Part shown: positions 6,697 through 13,179 of the stretch, piece after piece
Layout: each line of letters begins with the position of its first letter
Position numbering within the stretch: the stretch's first letter is position 1
Assembly: GCA_043804925.1 (NCBI GenBank)
Contig: JAZDIP010000095.1
Span: forward strand, 1-14,297
Source of the DNA: ChocPot-Mid sp043804925
GTDB lineage: Bacteria; Bacteroidota; Ignavibacteria; Kapaibacteriales; UBA2268
Direction: 5' to 3'
DNA: 14,297 nt
Notes under the pieces: generated by a model
What the model was told of the DNA's origin: nothing
The model's input: the letters and a program-made list of their open reading frames with translations, nothing else
Databases searched by the model: none
Program-made: the position numbers and the translations under genes

Positions 6697-7095
6697 ATAA
6701 ATATAAAATTTAATCTCGGACATATTGAGGAAGCCAAAAACTTAATCCTCCAATCTGAAGGGAACTAATTTGCTCTTTCGTTTTTTTTAAGCTAAAACTT
6801 TAATAATTCTTATTTTATTACATTATCATGGGAAGAAATTCTGAATAAGTTCTTCAGTATTGTGCTTTTATCAACGAAATTATTATTTCAAACAATATTT
6901 GCAAGTATAACCTTTTCAGAGTTAATGGTAAATAGTTTAGATAAAAAACAGTAAATATACTTGTTTTAATATTTCTAAAAAAATATTTTTATACTTTTTA
7001 AAAAACACACAGAAATACTGTTTTTTTATAATAAATATTCTTATCTTAGATATATGGCATTTTGATTTTTCAAATAATTATAGGTATGGTGATTT
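6697..7095. other. AT-rich intergenic region with a short in-frame continuation of the upstream gene
   Basis: No confident gene is present. Directly after the TAG of the T9SS protein the same frame stays open for 23 sense codons to the TAA at 6766-6768, containing NLGHIEEAKNLILQSEGN, which looks protein-like but has no start codon. The rest (6769-7095) is AT-rich with runs of A and T and must hold the promoter of the hydrogenase operon. A small dyad, TTTGATTTTTCAAA, lies at 7061-7074, 21 bp before the receiver start. No convincing sigma-70-type promoter or GC-rich terminator was found. Confidence 0.6.
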
Positions 7096-7479
7096 ATGGC
7101 TAAAATAGCGATAATTGATGATGACCCTGATATTGTGGAAGCTACATCTCTTTTGCTGGAATCAAAAGGGCATGTCATAGTAACTGCCGGTAATCTTGAA
7201 GAAGGAATGAACTTGATTGATTCCGAGAAACCGGAGTTAATTCTACTGGATGTTATGATGGATGAGCCTGATGACGGCTTCTATATGGCTCACAAACTGA
7301 GAAAACTTGGGATACGGACACCAATAATTCTTTTAACTTCTGTATCTAATGCGATTGGTTATAATTATGGCGTAGGAGAAACGCTACCGATTGATGATTT
7401 TCTGGAGAAACCGGTATTGCCTTCAGTTCTGATGGAAAAAGTGAAGTTTTATACAGAGAAGAAGGGAGGTAAAAAATGA
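7096..7479 (+). CDS. Response regulator receiver, first gene of the hydrogenase operon
   Basis: A 127-residue single receiver. The acidic triad D8-D10 in IIDDDPDIVEA, phospho-acceptor D52 in ILLDVMMDEPDDGF, T81 in ILLTS and K105 in DFLEKPVLP are all present. There is no DNA-binding or enzymatic output domain. It overlaps the next gene, hydC, by four bases (ATGA), so it is part of the hydrogenase operon. A histidine kinase closes the same operon at 11142-12566 and is the natural phosphodonor. Small receivers of this kind often accompany NAD-linked [FeFe]-hydrogenase operons; their target is generally unknown. Without an output domain, it may act on another regulator or on the hydrogenase itself (speculation). 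Confidence 0.93.
   Translation: MAKIAIIDDDPDIVEATSLLLESKGHVIVTAGNLEEGMNLIDSEKPELILLDVMMDEPDDGFYMAHKLRKLGIRTPIILLTSVSNAIGYNYGVGETLPIDDFLEKPVLPSVLMEKVKFYTEKKGGKK
7464..7469 (+). promoter_or_regulatory. Strong ribosome binding site for hydC within the receiver gene
   Basis: GGGAGG lies six bases before the ATG at 7476, inside the last codons of the receiver gene. It fixes the hydC start, giving the four-base ATGA overlap with the receiver stop. A strong anti-Shine-Dalgarno match like this is atypical of classical Bacteroidia. Confidence 0.7.
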
Positions 7480-7952
7480 TTGAGATCAGAGACAATGCGT
7501 TAACTCAGGAAATAAAAGTGCTTGCCGAAAAGTATGGCGGTGGCCGTGATTCTTTGCTTCCAATCCTTCAGGAACTTCAATTAAAACATGGATATTTATC
7601 CGAATTTACACAACAGGAAATCGCAAATATCTTGGATATTCACCCTGTTGAAGTATATGGAGTTATCACTTTTTATTCATTCTTGAGCAATCAGAAAAAA
7701 GGCAGAAATATCGTTCGTCTATGCAGGACAATTTCATGTGACTTAGCCGGCAAGGATGCTATTGCAAGAACTATTGAAAGAGAACTTGGCATTTCGTTTG
7801 GTGAAACTACTATAGATGAGAAGTTCTCTTTGGAGTATATTAACTGCATGGGTATGTGCGACCAGGGTCCGGCTATGATAATTAACGACCAGGTGTTTAC
7901 CAATCTTACAGCTCATAAAGTTGTGGATATTCTCAAAAATTTTAAATTTTAA
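7476..7952 (+). CDS. hydC: NAD-linked [FeFe]-hydrogenase, NuoE-like [2Fe-2S] subunit
   Basis: 158 residues, the usual length for NuoE/HydC/HndA subunits. An N-terminal helical part (PILQELQLKHGYLSEFTQQEIA and HPVEVYGVITFYSFL, 29-70) precedes a thioredoxin-like domain carrying the [2Fe-2S] ligands C83 and C88 (RLCRTISCDLAG) and C124 and C128 (INCMGMCDQGPAM), the CX4C plus CX3C spacing of the family. It passes electrons between the HydB flavin subunit and the hydrogenase subunit, in the cytoplasm. It overlaps the receiver by four bases and lies 28 bp before hydB. The last codons (KNFKF and the stop) are made of an AAATTTT tandem array that continues into the gap. All cluster ligands are intact. 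Symbol follows Thermotoga HydABC naming; hndA is the Desulfovibrio equivalent. Confidence 0.95.
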   Translation: MIEIRDNALTQEIKVLAEKYGGGRDSLLPILQELQLKHGYLSEFTQQEIANILDIHPVEVYGVITFYSFLSNQKKGRNIVRLCRTISCDLAGKDAIARTIERELGISFGETTIDEKFSLEYINCMGMCDQGPAMIINDQVFTNLTAHKVVDILKNFKF

Positions 7953-7969
7953 ATTTTAAATTTTAAATT
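7937..7969. repeat. AAATTTT heptad array spanning the hydC stop codon
   Basis: Four complete 7-bp AAATTTT units (7937-7964) and a partial fifth (7965-7969). The hydC stop TAA (7950-7952) is inside the array, and the unit supplies the last hydC codons. The array ends 11 bp before the hydB start and just before its AGGA ribosome binding site. The period is the same as in the three other arrays of this window, with a different word. Confidence 0.85.
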
Positions 7970-7980
7970 ACAGGATAGTT

Positions 7981-9168
7981 ATGCCAATAAAAAATAAATC
8001 AGTTATATTCGATAAGGAAATGCTTGAAAAAGAGCATTCGTTCGAATTTCTCAATAAATCCTTAAAGATGACTCCCTCTGACATTTTAATGGAGGTTAGG
8101 GAATCGGGATTGAAAGGAAGAGGCGGAGCCGGCTTCCCGACAGGAACCAAATGGATGCTTGCTTCTGCAGCAGTCTCTGACCTTAAATTTGTCGTTTGCA
8201 ATGCTGATGAGGGAGAGCCGGGAACATTCAAAGACAGATTGCTTCTCGATGAATTTACAAGTCTTGTTTATGACGGTATGGTCATAGCAGGTTATGCTAT
8301 CGGAGCTCAAAAAGGTTTCTTATATCTTCGAGGTGAGTACAGATATCTTCTAGCAAAATTATCGGGAGAACTCGATAAAATGAGAAAAGAAAATAGATTA
8401 GGAAAAAATATTTTAAATTCAGGTTTTGATTTCGATATTGAAATTCGTCTCGGTTCTGGCGCTTATGTTTGCGGCGAAGAATCAGCTTTAATAGAATCTT
8501 TGGAAGGGCACAGAGGCGAAGCACGGAACAGGCCTCCTTTTCCTGTGAATACTGGATATCTTGGCTACCCGACAATTGTAAACAATGTGGAAACGTTTGC
8601 TATTGTTCCAATAATTATTGCAAAAGGTGCGCTATGGTTTAGCACTATAGGAACAAAACAGTCAAAAGGTACTAAACTCATGTCGGTTTCGGGCGACTGC
8701 AATCAGCCGGGTGTTTATGAAGTTCCTTTTGGTATTTCAATAAATGAATTACTGAAATTGGTTGATGCAAAAGATACAAAAGCCGTACAGGTTGGGGGTG
8801 CTTCAGGTCATTGTGTACCTGCATGGCAATTCGAACGAACTATTTCATTCGAGGATTTATCTACCGGTGGCTCCATCATTATTTTCAACAAAGATAGAGA
8901 TATGGTCCATATTCTTAAAAACTTCATGGAATTCTTCGTAGAAGAATCGTGCGGTCAATGTACGCCTTGTCGGATAGGAAATATTAAACTGCTCGAAGGT
9001 GTTGAAATGGTTGAAAAGGGCGAATGCTCCCTGTCATATCTTATCGAATTGATTGAACTTGGAAGAACGATGCAGGTTGCGTCGAAATGTGGCTTGGGAC
9101 AATCAAGCCCAAATCCGTTTATATCAATAATGACCAATTTTGAGAACGAAATTTTTTCACAACTATAA
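7981..9168 (+). CDS. hydB: NAD-linked [FeFe]-hydrogenase, short NuoF-like FMN/NADH subunit
   Basis: 395 residues. Residues 45-58 (KGRGGAGFPTGTKW) and 74-86 (NADEGEPGTFKDR) are the NADH and FMN binding motifs of NuoF. Residues 158-188 (GSGAYVCGEESALIESLEG through RNRPPFP) are the conserved flavin-domain block, followed by an SLBB-like region at about 232-300. The [4Fe-4S] ligands are C324, C327 and C330 (ESCGQCTPCR) plus C370 (SKCGLG). The protein oxidises or reduces NAD(H) and exchanges electrons with HydC and HydA. It lacks the N-terminal thioredoxin-like [2Fe-2S] domain and the C-terminal two-[4Fe-4S] ferredoxin domain that bring Thermotoga HydB and Desulfovibrio HndC to about 500-630 residues. 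The gene is intact, so this is a genuinely short form. AGGA lies five bases before the ATG; hydA follows after 14 bp. Confidence 0.95.
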   Translation: MPIKNKSVIFDKEMLEKEHSFEFLNKSLKMTPSDILMEVRESGLKGRGGAGFPTGTKWMLASAAVSDLKFVVCNADEGEPGTFKDRLLLDEFTSLVYDGMVIAGYAIGAQKGFLYLRGEYRYLLAKLSGELDKMRKENRLGKNILNSGFDFDIEIRLGSGAYVCGEESALIESLEGHRGEARNRPPFPVNTGYLGYPTIVNNVETFAIVPIIIAKGALWFSTIGTKQSKGTKLMSVSGDCNQPGVYEVPFGISINELLKLVDAKDTKAVQVGGASGHCVPAWQFERTISFEDLSTGGSIIIFNKDRDMVHILKNFMEFFVEESCGQCTPCRIGNIKLLEGVEMVEKGECSLSYLIELIELGRTMQVASKCGLGQSSPNPFISIMTNFENEIFSQL

Positions 9169-9182
9169 TATGGATTTGAAAT

Positions 9183-11057
9183 ATGAAAACAAATAAATTA
9201 TCCAATAGAGCTCCCGTTAGTCAAAAGCCACTGATTGTTGATAAAGATGGCAAAGATTCGATTGGTGGACTGGTCGAAATAGAGGTTAATGGTTCGGCTT
9301 TTAAAGTCCCTATTGGAACAACAATATTGGAAGCATGCCGTGAAAGAAACATTCATATACCAACTTTATGTCATCATGACGACCTTTGTATAGCAGGAGT
9401 ATGCAGAATTTGTGTAGTAGAGGTAGATGGAGTTAAAACATTACCAACCGCCTGCACTTATCCTATTACAAACAGATTGGTAATTAAAACAACTTCGGAA
9501 AAAGTCAGGAAAGCAAGAAGACATATTCTTGACTTGCTTCTTAGCGAGCATTACGGTGAATGTTATACCTGCCACAGAAATAATAATTGCGAATTACAAA
9601 GATTAGCTAAAGAATATGGTGTAGATTCTTACCGCTTTGGTCATGTTACGGAAAGAAGACATGAAATTGACCGTAGTTCGTATTCCGTAATTCGTGATAT
9701 GGACAAATGTATTTTGTGTAAAAGGTGCGTTAGAACCTGTATTGATTTACAGGAAGTCGGTGTGTTGGAAGCAACGAACAGAGGTGATGCAACAACCATA
9801 TCTACATTTATGGATAAACCTCTTGCGGATGTTGTTTGCATTAATTGTGGTCAATGTATCAACCGTTGTCCCACAGGAGCATTGAGGGCAAATGACCCTT
9901 CAGACCGAATTTGGGAAGCAATTGATAATCCCTCGAAGCATGTTGTCATTCAAACAGCACCTTCTCCAAGAGCTGCCATTGGTGAGGAGTTCGGATTTAA
10001 AGCCGGGACATCAGTTACTTATGAATTAAACACGGCTTTGAAAATGATAGGTTTCGATAAGGTTTTTGATACAAACTTCGCAGCAGATTTGACAATCATG
10101 GAAGAAGGAACTGAACTGTTATTAAGATTGAAAAAGGCACTTGTTGATAAAGATACATCAATCAAATTACCTCAGTTTACTTCATGCTCACCGGGGTGGA
10201 TTAAATATATCGAGCATTTCTATCCCGATTATCTTGAACACCTGTCATCATGTAAGTCGCCTCAACAAATGTTTGGGGCTGTAATAAAAACTCATTATGC
10301 TCAGTTAAATAATATCAAGCCCGAAAACATTGTAACAGTTGCTTTGATGCCTTGTTCTGCCAAGAAATTCGAATGCAACAGACCGGAAATGAATGATTCG
10401 GGATTTAAGGATGTTGACTACGGTTTAACGACGAGGGAAATGGCACAAATGATAAGAGAGGCGGGTTTGAATCTACCTGATTTGCCATGGTCAAAATTTG
10501 ATGACCCATTCGGGGACAGTAGTTCCGGCTTGATATTCGGAGCTACAGGAGGTGTTATGGAATCAGCATTGAGAACAGCATACGAGTTGGTTACGGGAAG
10601 GCAGGTTCCATTCGAGAATCTCGAAATATTGCCATGCAGAGGTTTCGAAGGAGTTAAAGAAGCTTCTGTAAAATTAGAAAACGTTAAGCCGGAATGGAGT
10701 TTCCTCGAAGGAGTGGATTTGAACTTTATGATTGCACACGGGACTGCTAACGCAAAGAAAGTAATGGAAGCATTAAAGAACGGATTGCTGGATGACGTCC
10801 ATTTCATAGAAATTATGGCATGTCCCGGGGGCTGCTTAGGCGGTGGCGGTCAACCTATCCCGACGAACAAGGAAATTCGCAGGAAACGCGCTGAGGCGAT
10901 TTACAAAGAAGCTGCCGGACTTGAAATTCAGAAGTCGTTTGATAATCCGGCTATCAAATATATTTATGAGCATTTTCTTACTGATGGTCCTTGTGGTCAT
11001 CTATCTCATAAATTGTTGCACACTCATTATATTAAAAGAGGGAAATATATAACTTAA
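9183..11057 (+). CDS. hydA: [FeFe]-hydrogenase catalytic subunit, NAD-linked (HydA/HndD-like)
   Basis: 624 residues, catalysing reversible 2H+ + 2e- = H2. Domains: a plant-type [2Fe-2S] ferredoxin domain (31-108; C63, C74, C77, C91); a His-Cys3 [4Fe-4S] site (H123, C127, C130, C136); two [4Fe-4S] ferredoxin motifs (C176, C179, C182, C186 and C219, C222, C225, C229); the H-cluster domain (about 255-565); and a small-subunit-like tail (565-618) ending SHKLLHTHY. H-cluster motifs are L1 TSCSPGW (333-339), L2 MPCSAKKFE (389-397, C391) and L3 EIMACPGGCLGGGGQP (543-558, C547 and C551). L1 has serine where many enzymes have a second cysteine. No twin-arginine signal, so it is cytoplasmic. About 30 extra residues precede the first domain. 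It forms the trimer with HydB and HydC; no maturation genes (hydE, hydF, hydG) are in the window. The ATG has only a weak GGAT upstream. Confidence 0.97.
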   Translation: MKTNKLSNRAPVSQKPLIVDKDGKDSIGGLVEIEVNGSAFKVPIGTTILEACRERNIHIPTLCHHDDLCIAGVCRICVVEVDGVKTLPTACTYPITNRLVIKTTSEKVRKARRHILDLLLSEHYGECYTCHRNNNCELQRLAKEYGVDSYRFGHVTERRHEIDRSSYSVIRDMDKCILCKRCVRTCIDLQEVGVLEATNRGDATTISTFMDKPLADVVCINCGQCINRCPTGALRANDPSDRIWEAIDNPSKHVVIQTAPSPRAAIGEEFGFKAGTSVTYELNTALKMIGFDKVFDTNFAADLTIMEEGTELLLRLKKALVDKDTSIKLPQFTSCSPGWIKYIEHFYPDYLEHLSSCKSPQQMFGAVIKTHYAQLNNIKPENIVTVALMPCSAKKFECNRPEMNDSGFKDVDYGLTTREMAQMIREAGLNLPDLPWSKFDDPFGDSSSGLIFGATGGVMESALRTAYELVTGRQVPFENLEILPCRGFEGVKEASVKLENVKPEWSFLEGVDLNFMIAHGTANAKKVMEALKNGLLDDVHFIEIMACPGGCLGGGGQPIPTNKEIRRKRAEAIYKEAAGLEIQKSFDNPAIKYIYEHFLTDGPCGHLSHKLLHTHYIKRGKYIT

Positions 11058-11141
11058 ACAACATGAATTATAAAATTGAAAGACATTGACGGCAAATATG
11101 TCCTTGTCTTTATCATTAAAATAACAATTAGAAATACGAAA

Positions 11142-12566
11142 ATGAAAGAACCTTTTTTTATTTTAGCTCCTGAAAGGGTCCGCTATTCTCGTTTTTGGGT
11201 GGAAATAAGGAAGCGTAACCGTTGGCTGATAATGCTCAGATATGGTGCCGTTGGGATGCTCTGTTCGTTAATTCTGGGGATTATTGTCCTTAAAACAACT
11301 TTTTCACTATATAATTTCAACGAAATTTTACCCTTAGTGATTATTGCCATCTCAATTTTAGTTTATAATCTTTTGTTCCATTACTACTGGCATTATGACA
11401 GAGAAAAGAGAATAAGGAAATATAAAATCCATGGCTTACGCTTTTCTTTAACACAAATATGCACTGATTTGCTCGCACTGATGCTGTTTATTTATTATAC
11501 AGGCGGTGTAGAATCACCAATTTATGTGTTTTTTATTTTTCACGTAATAATAGGTAGCTTGTTTTTACCGGGAAGGATTATATCTCTAATAATTACACTC
11601 ACTTTAATCGGCACATGCGGTGCATCGTTTCTTGAATACTATAATATCATTCCTCATCATCATATTTCCGGATGGCTGGGATTGGAACTATATCAAAATC
11701 TCTTTTACATAATAGTACATTTTTTATTTTTCGGTATTGCTCTGTATTTAAGTATTTACCTGGCGAATTCGATTGCAAGGCAATTATACCGGCGGAGCAA
11801 GGATTTAACGATTGCCTACGAAGAATTGGAAAATGCAGAAAAAACTAAATCAAAATATGTTATGTCCGTTGTTCATGATTTAAAAACTCCGATTGCAGCT
11901 GTTGCCACCTACCTCAATATGATTCTCGATAGAACTTTAGGAGAAGTAAAGGAAGAATTGCTAAATCCTCTCGAAAGGTCAAAATACAGGTTGGATAGAG
12001 CTATCGAAACTATTGACAATATACTTAGAATCTCACAGATAAAATTGAGTTCTACCCCTGAAGAACTAACAGACGTTGATATCGGAGAGATTTTTCGAGA
12101 TATTTATAAAGATGTCAATGTATTGCTCGAAGCCAAAAATCTTGAATATAAACTCATTGACGAGTCTGATGACGGTTTGATTATTCAGGGTGAACCCGCA
12201 TTGCTAAAACTCGCTTTTTCCAATTTGGTAAGTAATGCTTGTAAGTATACCCGGAATAATGGAAGAATTGAAGTCAAACTTTCATTCACCGGCAAAAATG
12301 CCACAGTTAATATTGCTGATAGTGGTATCGGTATCCCTGATGATGCTAAAGATAAAATATTCCAGGAATTCTATAGAACTCCATTATCGAAGAAAGCAGG
12401 TTTCGAAGGTACCGGGCTTGGTATGTCAATAGTCAAGTATATTATTGAGAAGCATCATGGAAGTATTGAAGTTAAATCACCTTCTGATTTAGGAGATAAC
12501 CAAGAAAATCCGGGAACTGAATTCGTTGTTTCGATACCGAAGAGTTGGGAGTATTTTCAGGGTTGA
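11142..12566 (+). CDS. Six-TM sensor histidine kinase, RegB/PrrB-like, closing the hydrogenase operon
   Basis: 474 residues from the ATG at 11142. A TTG at 11076 would add 22 residues of non-conserved sequence, and neither start has a clear ribosome binding site. Six membrane segments are visible at about 31-51, 61-81, 103-119, 127-143, 146-166 and 185-208, with only short loops. TGGVESPIYVF (120-130) between segments 3 and 4 corresponds to the GGxxNPF motif that in RegB/PrrB lies at the ubiquinone site. A coiled linker (215-235) precedes the H-box KYVMSVVHDLKTP with H245. The ATP domain has the N-box NLVSNACKYT (361-370), G1 DSGIGIPD (393-400) and G2 GTGLGMSIV (423-431). I do not see the RegB redox-active cysteine region. 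It starts 84 bp after hydA on the same strand, and its likely partner is the receiver at 7096. A membrane redox or quinone sensor is inferred. Confidence 0.9.
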   Translation: MKEPFFILAPERVRYSRFWVEIRKRNRWLIMLRYGAVGMLCSLILGIIVLKTTFSLYNFNEILPLVIIAISILVYNLLFHYYWHYDREKRIRKYKIHGLRFSLTQICTDLLALMLFIYYTGGVESPIYVFFIFHVIIGSLFLPGRIISLIITLTLIGTCGASFLEYYNIIPHHHISGWLGLELYQNLFYIIVHFLFFGIALYLSIYLANSIARQLYRRSKDLTIAYEELENAEKTKSKYVMSVVHDLKTPIAAVATYLNMILDRTLGEVKEELLNPLERSKYRLDRAIETIDNILRISQIKLSSTPEELTDVDIGEIFRDIYKDVNVLLEAKNLEYKLIDESDDGLIIQGEPALLKLAFSNLVSNACKYTRNNGRIEVKLSFTGKNATVNIADSGIGIPDDAKDKIFQEFYRTPLSKKAGFEGTGLGMSIVKYIIEKHHGSIEVKSPSDLGDNQENPGTEFVVSIPKSWEYFQG

Positions 12567-12676
12567 AAGGGTTGGCAGCGGCATATTTTAATGTACCCAA
12601 CAGATTGATTTGTTTTAAATTTGGATTGTTGTTAATATGACAATTCAATTTTCTTGATTTATTTTCAGCCGTTCAA

Positions 12677-12826
12677 TCAGCGCAAATAGTTTTTTATCTT
12701 ACTGCCTGATAACTCTTTCAAAGCTTATTCATTCAAATCAACAGATGTAACATCATGGTCTTTGGCTAAGTCAATTGCCATAGCTTTTCCGACCATCCCC
12801 GCACCGAGAATAACAATTTTTTTCAT
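12677..12826 (-). pseudogene. N-terminal remnant of a saccharopine-dehydrogenase-like gene
   Basis: Reading from the ATG at 12826, 33 codons give MKKIVILGAGMVGKAMAIDL and then AKDHDVTSVDLNE before a TAA at 12727-12725. The GAGMVGKAMAIDLA dinucleotide-binding motif followed by an acidic residue ending the second strand is the N-terminus of saccharopine dehydrogenase / lysine 9-dehydrogenase-like Rossmann proteins. After the stop the same frame continues ALKELSGSKIKNYLR, as an intact homologue would, and reaches TGA at 12679-12677. No further homologous sequence was recognised before the kinase gene ends at 12566. So the gene has an internal stop and a large 3' loss. The remaining bases from 12567 to 12676 show nothing supportable. 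Confidence 0.7.
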
Positions 12827-12874
12827 ATATCCTTAATTTAATATTTACAATATAATTTTCACAATAAACAGATA

Positions 12875-13087
12875 TTAAAATACTATAATTGGTTTACTAA
12901 TATTGTTAGAAATTTGCCCTAACCGTATCTCATAATTTTTAAGGTCTGGATTATCAATTATTATCTTATCAAGGAAATTTTTTGCATCATATTCACTTTC
13001 AAATTGGTATTTGATTGCAAATCCATCATTAATTTTATAACCAATAACCCATATAAATTTTTCATCTTTTTTTAATTTATTTGTCAT
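12875..13087 (-). CDS. Small hypothetical protein, 70 residues
   Basis: I do not recognise a family. The translation (M1 at 13087) is hydrophilic and well mixed, with aromatic and charged residues (FIWVIGYKINDGFAIKY, then YDAKNFLDKIIIDNPDLKNY), and looks like a small alpha-beta protein rather than a chance frame. No signal peptide or membrane segment. The ribosome binding site is weak. It is flanked by the TPR gene 92 bp upstream and the dehydrogenase remnant 48 bp downstream, all on the minus strand and in strikingly AT-rich DNA. It could be co-transcribed with the TPR gene. Confidence 0.5.
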   Translation of the reverse strand: MTNKLKKDEKFIWVIGYKINDGFAIKYQFESEYDAKNFLDKIIIDNPDLKNYEIRLGQISNNISKPIIVF

Positions 13088-13179
13088 ATTTTACACTCAT
13101 CAACATTTAATAATATTTTAATATCTTAATATTCTATTAGTAAAATACCATTTTTTTGAATTGTTTTATTCACTAATTT

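Noticed and set aside
6968..6987. Hairpin AATATTT/AAATATT as a terminator
   Set aside because: The stem is only A-T pairs in very AT-rich DNA, with no stable GC core; such dyads are expected by chance here.
11076..11141. TTG start adding 22 residues to the hydrogenase-linked kinase
   Set aside because: The extension is not domain-like and has no clear ribosome binding site. The ATG at 11142 leads directly into the membrane sensor domain.
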